This document shows positions 16,526-24,357 of a DNA stretch of 64,000 bases, in pieces; positions within the stretch are counted from its first letter, which is position 1; each line of letters starts with the position of its first letter. A program made the position numbers and the translations under genes. The DNA is taken from positions 1 to 64,000 of the forward strand of contig DASYRN010000030.1 in assembly GCA_036004365.1 (NCBI GenBank). The letters are read 5' to 3'. The notes beneath the pieces are model-generated. The model made no database searches. It was not told the DNA's origin and saw nothing but the letters and a program-made list of their open reading frames with translations. Source of the DNA: DP-36 sp036004365 (GTDB taxonomy: Bacteria > Desulfobacterota > Binatia > UBA9968).

Positions 16526-17878
16526 ATGGCGCGTCCGAGAGTCAATGTGCTTGTCGTGGACGACGATCCGGCTACCAGAGACGGCCTGACTGAACTTTTG
16601 AATGGTTGGGGATATGCAGCTTCGGCGGCAGCTGACGCCTCAAGCGCGCTTAAGATCTGTCACAAGGAATTACCGCAGGCCATGGTGACTGATTTGATGA
16701 TGCCGGGGATGGACGGCTTACAATTCGTGCAAGCGCTGAAGGAACGGGTGCGAGAGGTTGCAGTGATCATTCTGACCGGCCAAGCGACCATAGAGACCGC
16801 CGTACAAGCGATCAAGCTTGGCGCCTATGACTATCTCACGAAGCCGTTGGAGCCGCAAAAACTGAAGGACGTATTAGAAAAAGGACTCCGTCAAGCGCGG
16901 CTAGCGCGAGAAGCCACAGTGCTGCGTCAAAAATTGGAATCGCCTCTGGGGTCCTATGGAGAATTGGTCGGAAAGTCGCCTGGCATGCGCCAGCTCTACC
17001 AGCGTATTAGCCAGGTTGCGGCGACTGATGCACCAGTGCTTGTCAGTGGTGAGAGCGGGACGGGCAAGGAGCTGGTAGCCCGGACGCTTCATGATCTGTC
17101 GCCGATCAGGGATGGGCCTTTTTTGCCTCTCAATTGCGCCGCAATCCCGCCTACTTTGATGGAGAGCGAGCTCTTCGGGCATGAGAAAGGGGCGTTTACG
17201 AACGCGACCGAACGGAGGAAGGGCTGCTTCGAACAGACAGATGGAGGAACTCTGTTTCTGGATGAGATCACCGAGATGGCCGCCGAGGTACAGGCTAAAT
17301 TCCTCCGCGTCATAGAAGAGGGGCAGGTGCGCCGCATCGGGTCCGACTCTAGCGTGTCCGTGTCGGTCAGAGTCGTAACGGCAACCAATCGTGAGCCTGC
17401 GGCGGCTGTTAAGGAAGGAAAATTAAGGCAGGATCTCTATTATCGCCTAAACGTGTTTCATTTAGAATTGCCGCCGCTGCGGGAACGTCAGGATGACATT
17501 CCGCTGTTGGCGCGTTATTTCCTGGAAACATTCGCCGCTAAGTATCAGCGGGAGCCTTTACCATGGGCCACGGATTTTGTTGCTTCTCTTCAAGCCCATT
17601 CCTGGCCCGGCAATGTGCGCGAGTTGCGCAACGCCATGGAACGTTTGGCTGTCCTAGCTTCCGGTCCCAATCTGACTGCGGATGATGTCCAGCAATTTTG
17701 CCTCAGCGCTGTTTTTAGCGATAAGGCTGAGAGCCCGATGTCCCTAGCGGAGGCCGAGCGAGAGGCGATCCAAAGAGCGCTGGCGGCGACTGGCGGCAAC
17801 AAAACTCAGGCTGCCCGGATTTTGGGCATCACCCCTAAAACCTTGAACGCTAAAATGGCCCTTTATCGCAGCAAGTAA
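16526..17878 (+). CDS. sigma-54-dependent response regulator (NtrC family)
   Basis: The 450-residue activator has a receiver domain (VLVVDDD near residue 6, phospho-acceptor Asp in VTDLMMPGMDG near 53, Lys in YLTKPLEP near 104), an AAA+ domain (about 145-375) and a Fis-type helix-turn-helix at the C-terminus (NKTQAARILGITPKTL). The AAA+ domain has Walker A GESGTGKE and Walker B GGTLFLDEI. The sigma-54 contact loop reads GAFTNA instead of GAFTGA. It sits one base after the kinase stop. A sigma-54 promoter 82 bp past its stop points into the small envelope-protein cluster, its likely target. Confidence 0.94.
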   Translation: MARPRVNVLVVDDDPATRDGLTELLNGWGYAASAAADASSALKICHKELPQAMVTDLMMPGMDGLQFVQALKERVREVAVIILTGQATIETAVQAIKLGAYDYLTKPLEPQKLKDVLEKGLRQARLAREATVLRQKLESPLGSYGELVGKSPGMRQLYQRISQVAATDAPVLVSGESGTGKELVARTLHDLSPIRDGPFLPLNCAAIPPTLMESELFGHEKGAFTNATERRKGCFEQTDGGTLFLDEITEMAAEVQAKFLRVIEEGQVRRIGSDSSVSVSVRVVTATNREPAAAVKEGKLRQDLYYRLNVFHLELPPLRERQDDIPLLARYFLETFAAKYQREPLPWATDFVASLQAHSWPGNVRELRNAMERLAVLASGPNLTADDVQQFCLSAVFSDKAESPMSLAEAEREAIQRALAATGGNKTQAARILGITPKTLNAKMALYRSK

Positions 17879-17959
17879 TTTCTTCCCGATCCGGTACTTT
17901 TTTACTCGCCTTTATTTTCCTACTTTTCTATAACCCTCTAATTTTCCTGAAGGTTTGAG

Positions 17960-17976
17960 CTGGCATCGTCGTTGCT
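17960..17976 (+). promoter_or_regulatory. sigma-54 (-24/-12) promoter
   Basis: CTGGCATCGTCGTTGCT matches YTGGCAC-N5-TTGCW at every core position except C-to-T at the sixth base. The GG and GC dinucleotides are exactly 12 bp apart. It lies between the NtrC-type regulator and the 18054 gene, reading towards the small envelope proteins. No symmetric enhancer site was recognised upstream. Confidence 0.7.
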
Positions 17977-18053
17977 CCTTTGCCGGATCGGCCACAGAGC
18001 CTAGTCGACCGAAGGTTATGGAGTCCGCGTATAAAATCCAGGAGGAGGATGTC

Positions 18054-18371
18054 GTGAAATCGAATCACTGTGCCCGGATTCTGGCCATATTGAATGCCAT
18101 GTTGATTTGCTTCTCCAGCGCCTCTGTCGAAGCAGGACAAAGCAAGGAAGAAACAAAGCAGGCTGAAGAACAAGCGACTTCTAACGCGAGCAGCAATGAG
18201 GTCGAGAACAGGAACACTCAGTGGTCGGCAGATCCCGAGCGAGGCTGGGTGCGCGCTGATGAGCGCCCCGATCTCCATGATCAAGGTGAGTCCGTCGGGA
18301 AGGCAAATCCTAGCAAGGGAAAACAGAAGGGTAACCCAAAGAGCAAACCGAGTGATGCATCAACCAAATAA
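18054..18371 (+). CDS. small exported hydrophilic protein, unknown function
   Basis: The 105-residue product starts with GTG behind a perfect AGGAGGA site (18041-18047). It has a signal peptide (about residues 1-28, cleavage near VEAGQ), and the mature part is almost entirely polar and charged, rich in Lys, Glu, Ser, Asn and Gly, and probably disordered. The frame is open upstream to 17955, but the site favours the GTG. It is the first gene after the sigma-54 promoter. I do not recognise a family. Confidence 0.6.
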   Translation: MKSNHCARILAILNAMLICFSSASVEAGQSKEETKQAEEQATSNASSNEVENRNTQWSADPERGWVRADERPDLHDQGESVGKANPSKGKQKGNPKSKPSDASTK

Positions 18372-18419
18372 CCCGAGGAACATCAAGGGAGCTAATGAGA
18401 GAAAAGGAGGTATGAAAAA

Positions 18420-18773
18420 ATGGACGGGAATCGAAAATTCATGAGTAGGACTGCTGGGGTTTTGCTTGGAGCAGCGCTTTTTCTTACAGGTTGCGCTGGT
18501 GGACCCCTCACCACGCGCGAAAAAGGGGCCGGGATTGGTACTCTGGGAGGAGCCGCTGCTGGCGGAATCATCGGTAGCGCGGTCGGACGTCCGGCGGCGG
18601 GCGCTCTGATCGGTGGAGCGCTGGGTCTAGGTGCTGGGGCGCTTGTCGGGGACCAATTGCAAGGCCAGGAGATCCAGAACGAGCGCCAGGATCACGAGAT
18701 TCGAAGGAACCAGGCCGAGCTTAACCGCCAGCGGCAGGAAATGGACCGCTTAAGACGGCAAGGGGAGTATTAA
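18420..18773 (+). CDS. glycine-zipper lipoprotein
   Basis: The 117-residue protein has a lipoprotein signal with lipobox LTGC (Cys near residue 25). A Gly/Ala-rich glycine-zipper region follows (GAGIGTLGGAAAGGIIGSAVG, then GGALGLGAGALVGDQ), similar to the SlyB/OmpA-like or YMGG zipper families, ending in a short basic, Gln-rich coiled tail. The AAGGAGG site at 18404-18410 fits the ATG at 18420; an ATG at 18412 is too close and leads to a stop after 10 codons. It is paralogous to the protein at 19440. Likely outer-membrane or periplasmic stress role, by family only. Confidence 0.75.
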   Translation: MDGNRKFMSRTAGVLLGAALFLTGCAGGPLTTREKGAGIGTLGGAAAGGIIGSAVGRPAAGALIGGALGLGAGALVGDQLQGQEIQNERQDHEIRRNQAELNRQRQEMDRLRRQGEY

Positions 18774-18802
18774 CCGAAATCTCATCGAAAGGAGACCTTG
18801 AC

Positions 18803-19033
18803 ATGAAAAGATCTGCTCTGACCTTGATCCTTGCGACTGTTGGCCTGTGGGGATGCAGTCCACAGTTCTGGGGAGGTGCCGCGACCGGAGCTCTGGCGAC
18901 GGGCGCCGGTTATGAAATTCAGGCGAACCGTCAGATGAACAAGCTGGAAGACGATTACAGGAGTGGGAGGATTGATCGTCGGGAATACGAGGTCCGCAAA
19001 AGTCAAATTGAGAAGGGTTCGATCATTTATTAG
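18803..19033 (+). CDS. small lipoprotein with SHOCT-like tail
   Basis: The 76-residue protein has a lipoprotein signal (LWGCS, Cys near residue 18), a short Gly/Ala segment and a C-terminal LEDDYRSGRIDRREYEVRKSQIE stretch. That stretch has the pattern of the SHOCT short C-terminal domain (long helix, G-x-I-x-x-x-E-Y/F). It lies 29 bp after the zipper lipoprotein with a GAAAGGAG site. Function unknown. Confidence 0.65.
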   Translation: MKRSALTLILATVGLWGCSPQFWGGAATGALATGAGYEIQANRQMNKLEDDYRSGRIDRREYEVRKSQIEKGSIIY

Positions 19034-19063
19034 AGAAACATAAACCGGAAGGAGGTAAAAGCG

Positions 19064-19363
19064 ATGAGAGAGAAAGTCTTATGGTTTGTAAGCGGAACAG
19101 TTGTCTCCTTTTTGGTGTTTCTGTTTTTAGGCGGGCTCTATACGATCACGCCGCCGAATGGGCCTGTGGATACCGCGTACAAGATGAACCGGATAACAGG
19201 AAGGGTATGGATGGTTAAAACCTACACGAAGCAGGTGGGACCGATTCGGGTCGTTACGGCCCGGCAGGCGGACGTCGAGAAGACCAAGGAACTCAAGGAG
19301 TCCGATATCCCGGCGGTAGCGATGCAGGATGAACAGTTAGCGTCGCGCAGCCGGCGTAGGTAA
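19064..19363 (+). CDS. small single-pass membrane protein, unknown
   Basis: The 99-residue protein has one hydrophobic helix (about residues 6-27) followed by a polar domain ending in Arg-rich residues. A Y-T-x-T-PPNGPVD segment lies just outside the membrane, and a RVWMVKTY strand follows. A GGAAGGAGGT site precedes the ATG. It is embedded in the small-lipoprotein cluster and is probably co-expressed with it. No family recognised. Confidence 0.6.
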   Translation: MREKVLWFVSGTVVSFLVFLFLGGLYTITPPNGPVDTAYKMNRITGRVWMVKTYTKQVGPIRVVTARQADVEKTKELKESDIPAVAMQDEQLASRSRRR

Positions 19364-19439
19364 GGTGGCGCGAAGCAACAACGGCGCACGCACAAAGGCG
19401 CTAACCGTCACTGATTTTAGAATGAAAGGAGGTTGGTTT

Positions 19440-19766
19440 ATGAGGAAAACTTGGTTCATACCTGTTTTGGCTGTTTTAATGTTAACCGTGGTCGGCTGTT
19501 CGCGCCCACTCACCCAGAGAGAGGAGGGTGGCCTGATCGGAGGTTTCATTGGTGCGGGTAGCGGCGCGATCATCGGCAGCACCGTCGGGCATGCGGCCGC
19601 TGGCGCAGCTATCGGCGGACCGATTGGACTCATCGCGGGTGCCCTCATTGGCGACCAGATGATGAGCCAGGCGAGTTACACGCAACGCAGCGACTCTAAT
19701 CAAGCCGAATTAGAACGGCTGAGAAGAGAAAACAGACGCTTGCGAGAGCAGCGGGCAGAGTGGTAG
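19440..19766 (+). CDS. glycine-zipper lipoprotein, paralogue of 18420 gene
   Basis: The 108-residue protein has the lipobox VVGCS (Cys near residue 20) and the same PLTxRE-GG opening, glycine-zipper core (GGFIGAGSGAIIGSTVG, GGPIGLIAGALIGDQ) and Glu/Arg-rich coiled tail as the lipoprotein 1 kb upstream. The two arose by duplication. AAAGGAGGTT before 19440 fixes the start; the frame is open further upstream to 19365. It is the last gene of the cluster that begins at the sigma-54 promoter. Confidence 0.75.
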   Translation: MRKTWFIPVLAVLMLTVVGCSRPLTQREEGGLIGGFIGAGSGAIIGSTVGHAAAGAAIGGPIGLIAGALIGDQMMSQASYTQRSDSNQAELERLRRENRRLREQRAEW

Positions 19767-19945
19767 CGGGGTTACGGCTCCGTTGCGAAACGTGTATAGT
19801 AGAGAGAAGCAGGGGAGCCTGCTCCTCGGCGCGAGCCAAGGGGCCTCTGCTTGTCTCTTTCAGAGGCCGCCAATCTCTTAGTTTCACTTCCCTCGAGGCA
19901 CTTCTTCCGAGGAACCAAACTTCTTTACGTAGAATCTACTTGGAA

Positions 19946-19975
19946 TTGACTTAGCCAACCTTTTACGCATATTCT
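19946..19975 (+). promoter_or_regulatory. possible sigma-70 promoter
   Basis: TTGACT and TATTCT are separated by 18 bp, 41 bp upstream of the amidohydrolase start. A GGCCTCTG/CAGAGGCC hairpin lies further upstream (19842-19868) without a T-run. Confidence 0.35.
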
Positions 19976-20016
19976 CTCTTCCGCCGGATTTCAAATATTC
20001 ACTCGAGGAGGGGAAT

Positions 20017-21024
20017 ATGAAGGTCATCGACGCCGACGGACACATTGTCGAGAGAGATCGCGATATCCGAGCCCATCTGCCCGAGCCGTACTGCAACCGC
20101 CGCGGTCCCCTTATTCCGTCGGACGGATTGGACACCAGCATGGGAGGGCGCCTCGGCGGGCTTGAAGATAACGACCTACCGACCCGCCTCAGAGATATGG
20201 ATCAAGAGGGAATCGATGTCTCGGTTCTTTTTCCTACCAGTAGCTTCTCCCTGATCAGCTTCGTCGAAAGTAACTATGCCATTGCCTACGCGCGCGCCTA
20301 CAACAATTTCATTTCCGATATCTGCAGGCAGAGCCCTCGTCTCAAAGGGATCGCGCTGGTCCCTTTTCAGGATGTGAGAGCCGCCGTGGATGAGGTCGAC
20401 CGGGCCATCACCAAGCTTGGACTAGCCGCGGTCGCTGTGGCTTCCCAGGGAATGAAGGAGCATTTGGGCTCAGAGAAATTTTGGCCGATCTATGATGAGA
20501 TCCAGCGCCTCAATGTCCCCTTTTGTGTCCATAACCGGCGCCAGGGGCCTGCCGGAGAGCAGCGCTTCGACAGTTTTCTCTACATGCATACGATTGGCCG
20601 GCCCGTGGAGACGTTTATTCAGTTCGCGGGGCTCATCTACGGCGGCGTAGCGGAGAGATTTGCTAAGCTGAGAATCGGCTTCCTCGAGTGTGGGGTCGGT
20701 TGGGTTCCCTACTGGATGGAGCGCATGGATGAGGAATGGGAAAAGCGGGGAAAGCTGGAAGCCCCTTTGTGCAAGAGGAAGCCCAGCGAATATGTCATCC
20801 ACGGCAATTGGTTTTTCGCTGCAGAGCCGGAAGAGGGAATGCTTCCCTACGTCATCGAGCGCATCGGAGAGGATAAAATTCTCTTCGCCTCTGACTATCC
20901 CCACTGGGATGGGATCTTTCCCCACGTGGTTTCCACTATTCGAGGGAGGAAAGACATTTCGGAGAGCGCTAAAGAAAAGCTCTTAGGCCGCAACGCCGAA
21001 AGGTTTTACGGCTGGGCACAGTGA
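20017..21024 (+). CDS. amidohydrolase family 2 (ACMSD-like metal-dependent hydrolase/decarboxylase)
   Basis: The 335-residue protein has the TIM-barrel amidohydrolase-2 pattern. It opens with IDADGHIVE (the first metal-site strand, with one His instead of the usual His-x-His), has VPFCVHN near residue 170, and closes with LFASDYPHWDG near 290 carrying the catalytic Asp. Relatives hydrolyse or decarboxylate aromatic-derived acids. The ATG follows GAGGAGGGGA. It is followed by a convergent methyltransferase-like lipoprotein gene and, beyond it, by other small-molecule catabolic enzymes. The substrate is unknown. Confidence 0.88.
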   Translation: MKVIDADGHIVERDRDIRAHLPEPYCNRRGPLIPSDGLDTSMGGRLGGLEDNDLPTRLRDMDQEGIDVSVLFPTSSFSLISFVESNYAIAYARAYNNFISDICRQSPRLKGIALVPFQDVRAAVDEVDRAITKLGLAAVAVASQGMKEHLGSEKFWPIYDEIQRLNVPFCVHNRRQGPAGEQRFDSFLYMHTIGRPVETFIQFAGLIYGGVAERFAKLRIGFLECGVGWVPYWMERMDEEWEKRGKLEAPLCKRKPSEYVIHGNWFFAAEPEEGMLPYVIERIGEDKILFASDYPHWDGIFPHVVSTIRGRKDISESAKEKLLGRNAERFYGWAQ

Positions 21025-21051
21025 GAAAGAACGGGCGCTGTAGAGGCGAAC

Positions 21052-21627
21052 TTACGGTACCTTCCATAGATAGATAAAATGCGTGTGATACCAGCCGCCG
21101 TCCATTTTTTCCACTTTAATGGGAATCCAGCCGTCGATGCCAAAATCATGGGAGACCACACGGGAGCCGGATCTTAACTGCCGATCAAAGATCGGCCGAA
21201 GTTTGGCGTTGAATTCGGGAAGCATGTACAAGGTCACCACGCTTGCGGGCGAGACGTCGACGGTGAGGGCATCCTGCTCGCGGAACTCTACTAAGTGATC
21301 GACTCCCTCATCCTTTGCCTTTGCCCGAGAGCGCTGGACTAAATCAGGATCGATCTCAACCCCTACCGCCTTAACTCCGTATTTCTTTGCCGCCCTGATG
21401 ACGACCCGCCCGTCGCCACTTCCCAAGTCGTAAAGAACATCTCCCCTTTTGACCTCCGCTAGCTCAAGCATGCGGTCAACCACTTCGGGAGGAGTCGGGA
21501 CAAATGGGACTTCACCCGCAGTCCAAATCGTGGAACAGCCGGCGAATAATAGAAGGGCTAAGACCGTGGTCAGCTTGTAGTTTTCAGTTTCGAGTTTCAG
21601 GTTTCTAGTTTCTGGCACCGAAGTCAT
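21052..21627 (-). CDS. lipoprotein-like class I SAM methyltransferase
   Basis: The 191-residue protein has a Rossmann methyltransferase core: motif I VLYDLGSGDGRVVI near residue 64, an acidic VGVEIDP strand near 88, and VVTLYMLPEF near 130. It is preceded by a hydrophobic segment ending in LFAGC, which looks like a lipobox, so the enzyme may be membrane-anchored and exported. Residues 5-20 (ETRNLKLETENYKL) are encoded by a word-like repeat tract of the kind otherwise found between genes here. The true start may be later, for example at the hydrophobic segment. Substrate unknown. Confidence 0.7.
   Translation of the reverse strand: MTSVPETRNLKLETENYKLTTVLALLLFAGCSTIWTAGEVPFVPTPPEVVDRMLELAEVKRGDVLYDLGSGDGRVVIRAAKKYGVKAVGVEIDPDLVQRSRAKAKDEGVDHLVEFREQDALTVDVSPASVVTLYMLPEFNAKLRPIFDRQLRSGSRVVSHDFGIDGWIPIKVEKMDGGWYHTHFIYLWKVP
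21580..21615. repeat. word-like tract inside the 5' end of a gene
   Basis: Read on the minus strand this is a run of variations of GAAACT(A/C)GAAAC. The same kind of tract lies between genes elsewhere in the window, for example at 41417-41480, which uses the same word. Here it forms codons 5-16 of the methyltransferase frame. Confidence 0.5.
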
Positions 21628-21735
21628 TTATACTTTGTTCCTGTGACGCGGTCTTTCGCAACATCAATGTGGGAAACGACTTCCCCAACTGAAGTCTTCG
21701 CCGGATTAGCATACCATCCGGCGCCTCACAAGGTC

Positions 21736-21764
21736 TTGACACGGGCACGCCACCTGTTTATTTA
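21736..21764 (+). promoter_or_regulatory. possible sigma-70 promoter with hairpin at the -10
   Basis: TTGACA is followed 17 bp later by TATTTA, 41 bp before the cysteine hydrolase start. A perfect 7-bp inverted repeat (GCCACCT/AGGTGGC, 21749-21770) spans the -10 region and could be an operator or a 5' mRNA hairpin. Confidence 0.4.
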
Positions 21765-21804
21765 GGTGGCAACTCGTAACGCGGGTCTAAGAAAGGAGCG
21801 AGCT

Positions 21805-22521
21805 ATGGCGATCTGGGATGATGTTCTTACACAACGCGACAAAGAGGTTTTCTCGAAGTCCGGTTACGGCAAGCGCGCGGGATTTGGTCAGCGGCCGGCT
21901 GTCTTGGTCATCGACATGAATTACAACTTCGTCGGCGACAAGCCTGAACCGATTCTCAAGTCGATCGAGCGATTCCGTAATAGCTGCGGCGAAGAGGGAT
22001 GGGAAGGGGTCTACCGCATTCGTGAGCTTCTCGAGGAGGCGCGGAAGAAGAAACTGCCGAGCTTTTACACAACGGGCCATGAGGGTGGGAGCTCCATGTC
22101 TTTCGGTCGCTGGCACGGGAAAAACAGCCGGGGCTCGGAGGACATGAGTGGTGCCTGGGCGAAGGGAAACGAAATCATAGCGGAGATAGCGCCGCAAGAC
22201 GGTGATGTGGTCATCCGGAAGCAAAAGCCAAGCCCGTTTTTTGGAACTCCGCTGATCAGCATGCTCAATGAAGTGCATGCCGATACCGTGCTGGTCACGG
22301 GCTGCACCACCAGCGGCTGCGTTCGAGCAGGCGTGATCGATGCCTTCTCTTATAATTTTCGCGTCTGCGTTGTCGAGGAGTGTGTTTTCGACCGTGGTCA
22401 AGCCTCGCATAAGATCAACCTCTTCGACATGAACGCAAAATACGCCGACGTCATTTCTTTGAAAGAGGCCGTAGAATACATCCAAAGCCTGCCGGATAAT
22501 CTCTACGCCCCAGCGCTGTAA
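21805..22521 (+). CDS. isochorismatase-family cysteine hydrolase (N-carbamoylsarcosine amidase-like)
   Basis: The 238-residue enzyme carries the triad Asp in AVLVIDMNYNF (about residue 35), Lys in VVIRKQKPSPFFGT (about 138) and Cys in TGCTTSGCVRA (about 172), with the GCTTSGCVRA form typical of N-carbamoylsarcosine amidase-like members. The start at 21805 follows AAGAAAGGAG; the frame extends to 21766 without support. It is longer than the hydrolase at 10137 and only distantly related. It immediately precedes the MetE-like gene and is probably in one operon with it. Confidence 0.88.
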   Translation: MAIWDDVLTQRDKEVFSKSGYGKRAGFGQRPAVLVIDMNYNFVGDKPEPILKSIERFRNSCGEEGWEGVYRIRELLEEARKKKLPSFYTTGHEGGSSMSFGRWHGKNSRGSEDMSGAWAKGNEIIAEIAPQDGDVVIRKQKPSPFFGTPLISMLNEVHADTVLVTGCTTSGCVRAGVIDAFSYNFRVCVVEECVFDRGQASHKINLFDMNAKYADVISLKEAVEYIQSLPDNLYAPAL

Positions 22522-22523
22522 TA

Positions 22524-22551
22524 AATTTTGAGTTGTGAGTGCTGAATCTTG
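22524..22551. repeat. word-like tract before the MetE-like gene
   Basis: A short tract of TTTTGAGTTGTGAGTGCTGA type, like those at 10789 and 33995, fills the gap and reaches the TTG start codon of the next gene. It replaces any recognisable ribosome-binding site. Confidence 0.4.
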
Positions 22552-23652
22552 ATCACGGCTCATGCCGACGTCGTCGGAAGCCTGCTTAGGCCGCCGGAGC
22601 TTCTTGAGGCCCAAGACCAACTCGCGGCCGGGACCATCAGTCCCCAGCAGTTCAAGAGGATCGAAGATCGCGCCGTGGACAGCGCCATCGCCTTGCAGGA
22701 AGAAGTCAACCTCCAAGTCGTGACCGATGGCGAGATGCGCCGGCAGTCTTTTCAAAGCCAGATGACCGCTGCGGTCAGCGGCTTTGGCGAATTCACCCTG
22801 GACGCCTTTCTCTGGGGCCATTGGTACGACGAAGAAGGAATTCACAGAACACCCCGGCCGCGTCGATTAGGCGTCGTCGCCAAGCTCGTCCGCCAGCACT
22901 ACCTTTCAGTGGATGAATTCGTCTACCTGAAAACTAAAACCAACCACACAGCTAAAATCACGCTGCCGAGCCCTGGGCTGTGGGTTAACTTCTGGTCTGC
23001 CAAACATTCGAAGGCCGCTTACGCGACGCTTGATAGTTTTCTTGCCGACATCGTCCAAATCTTACGGGATGAGATCAAAGAATTGATTCGACTCGGTGCC
23101 ACTTACATTCAATTAGACGCGCCTCACTATGGTCTCCTGCTTGACCCCAAGACGCGACGCTTTTATGAAAGGCAGGGCTGGCGCTTGGACCAGTGGCTTT
23201 CACTGGGAGTCGAATTAGACAACGCCGTGATGGAGGGCTTTCCTGGGGTCACGTTCGGCTTTCATGTTTGACGCGGGAATCAAGGCAGCCGGTGGCTGTC
23301 CGAAGGCGGTTACGAACCTGTCAGTCGGCAGCTGTTTCGTAGGGTGAATGCGCAGCGGCTCCTGCTTGAATACGATGATGGCCGCTCTGGCTCGTTTGAG
23401 GCGCTTAAGGATGTACCGGAAGATAAGTTCGTGGTGTTGGGGTTGGTGACGACCAAGAGGGCGCGCTTGGAAAATATGGAGGAACTCAAGCAGAAGGTAT
23501 CCGAGGCCGGCCGCTATGTTCCGTTGGAGAGGTTGGGGATCAGCCCCCAGTGCGGCTTTGCCTCCTCTATCATCGGGAACAACATCTCTTTCGACGACCA
23601 GCGCTACAAGCTGAGACTTGTCGTAGACATCGCGCAGCAGATCTGGGGTTGA
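22549..23652 (+). CDS. MetE-family methyltransferase, probable selenoprotein (in-frame TGA = Sec at 23269)
   Basis: The frame from 22549 to 23652 encodes 367 residues, the usual length of the cobalamin-independent methionine synthase II-like family. It has HADVVGSLLRPPELL at the start, VTDGEMRRQSF near residue 65, YIQLDAPHYG near 190 and LGISPQCGFASSI near 330. The only stop is a TGA at codon 241, within GFHV-x-RGNQGSRW. Relatives have Cys there (H-x-CRGN), a zinc ligand matching His641/Cys643 of E. coli MetE. Both flanks stay in the same frame and are well conserved. A SECIS-like hairpin follows. I infer selenocysteine as the metal or thiolate ligand. A nonsense mutation is the alternative. 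The start is TTG, the only in-frame option before the conserved N-terminus. Confidence 0.75.
23284..23300 (+). promoter_or_regulatory. putative bacterial SECIS element
   Basis: GGCAGCC-GGT-GGCTGTC forms a 7-bp stem (one G-U pair) with a GGU apical loop. The first loop base is 20 nt after the TGA at 23269-23271. Known bacterial SECIS elements place a short loop beginning with G about this far behind the UGA, and the E. coli fdhF loop also presents GGU to SelB. The hairpin lies inside the coding frame, as expected for bacteria. Confidence 0.65.
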
Positions 23653-23676
23653 GAGAGTCTCGGTAAGGGGTTCATC

Positions 23677-24357
23677 ATGACGAAGAAAATTTTCTCGTGG
23701 CTAGGGAAAGAATTTGTGACGCTTTGCTCTGAGGCTCAATCGGGTGCGACAGCGACGGAGCAAACACGGGATCTCCTCCTGGGCTTTGATGGCGAGCTCA
23801 AGGGGATGGGTCTTTCAGTAGAGAATACAGTCCGCACCCGGCTCTGGGGCAGAGATCGAGAAAGCAGGGATCTGGGAGGGACGGAAAGGTTCAAGATCCT
23901 ATCGGGCAGGGCTCGGTCAGCGAGTTCCAGCTACATCTCGCCCCTCCATTTCGATTCCGGCGCTCGCGTCGCTTTGGACCTTCTCGCTATGAGACCCTCG
24001 CAATCGGATGCTGAGAAAATTCTTAAGGAATATGACCCACCCATTGTTCCCCTGCGGTATCTGATCTACGATTCTGTCCTCTTTCTCTCCGGGGTGACGA
24101 CCGTTCTTCCCGGGCTGGAAGATCAGGTGGCCAACATTCTGCCACGGATCTCAGCTTCTCTTACCGATGCGGGCAGCTCCTGGGATCGAGTGGTCAACGT
24201 TTCCTTCTATCTCCATAGAAGCCAGAAGGCCGAAACACTCCGAGAGTTATTCCGAAAAACGGTCCAAGCTAAGATTCCGAAATTGGAATACTCTTGGGTG
24301 GACGGATACTCCGCGGAGGGGAAGCTGATTGAGATCGAGACTACCGCTAAGTGCTAA
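23677..24357 (+). CDS. tandem RidA (YjgF) family protein
   Basis: The 226-residue protein contains two RidA-like halves. The first (about 8-115) has TRDLLLGFDGELKGMGLSVENTVRTRLW, a strongly RidA-like segment in reordered context. The second (about 125-226) has LFLSGVTTVLPGLEDQ, LTDAGSSWDRVVNVSFYL and a closing VDGYSAEGKLIEIE. RidA proteins hydrolyse reactive enamines/imines or act in specialised catabolic steps; tandem forms are not well characterised. It lies 24 bp after the MetE-like gene and overlaps the end of the convergent TauE-type gene by 4 bp. Confidence 0.75.
   Translation: MTKKIFSWLGKEFVTLCSEAQSGATATEQTRDLLLGFDGELKGMGLSVENTVRTRLWGRDRESRDLGGTERFKILSGRARSASSSYISPLHFDSGARVALDLLAMRPSQSDAEKILKEYDPPIVPLRYLIYDSVLFLSGVTTVLPGLEDQVANILPRISASLTDAGSSWDRVVNVSFYLHRSQKAETLRELFRKTVQAKIPKLEYSWVDGYSAEGKLIEIETTAKC

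Noticed and set aside
21787..22845. 352-codon antisense frame across the cysteine hydrolase and MetE-like gene
   Set aside because: Shadow of two well-supported genes on the other strand; no motifs.
22549..23271. MetE-like gene as a simple nonsense pseudogene
   Set aside because: The only lesion is a TGA at a Cys column, both flanks are conserved in one frame and a SECIS-like hairpin follows; selenocysteine explains this better, though it is not proven.
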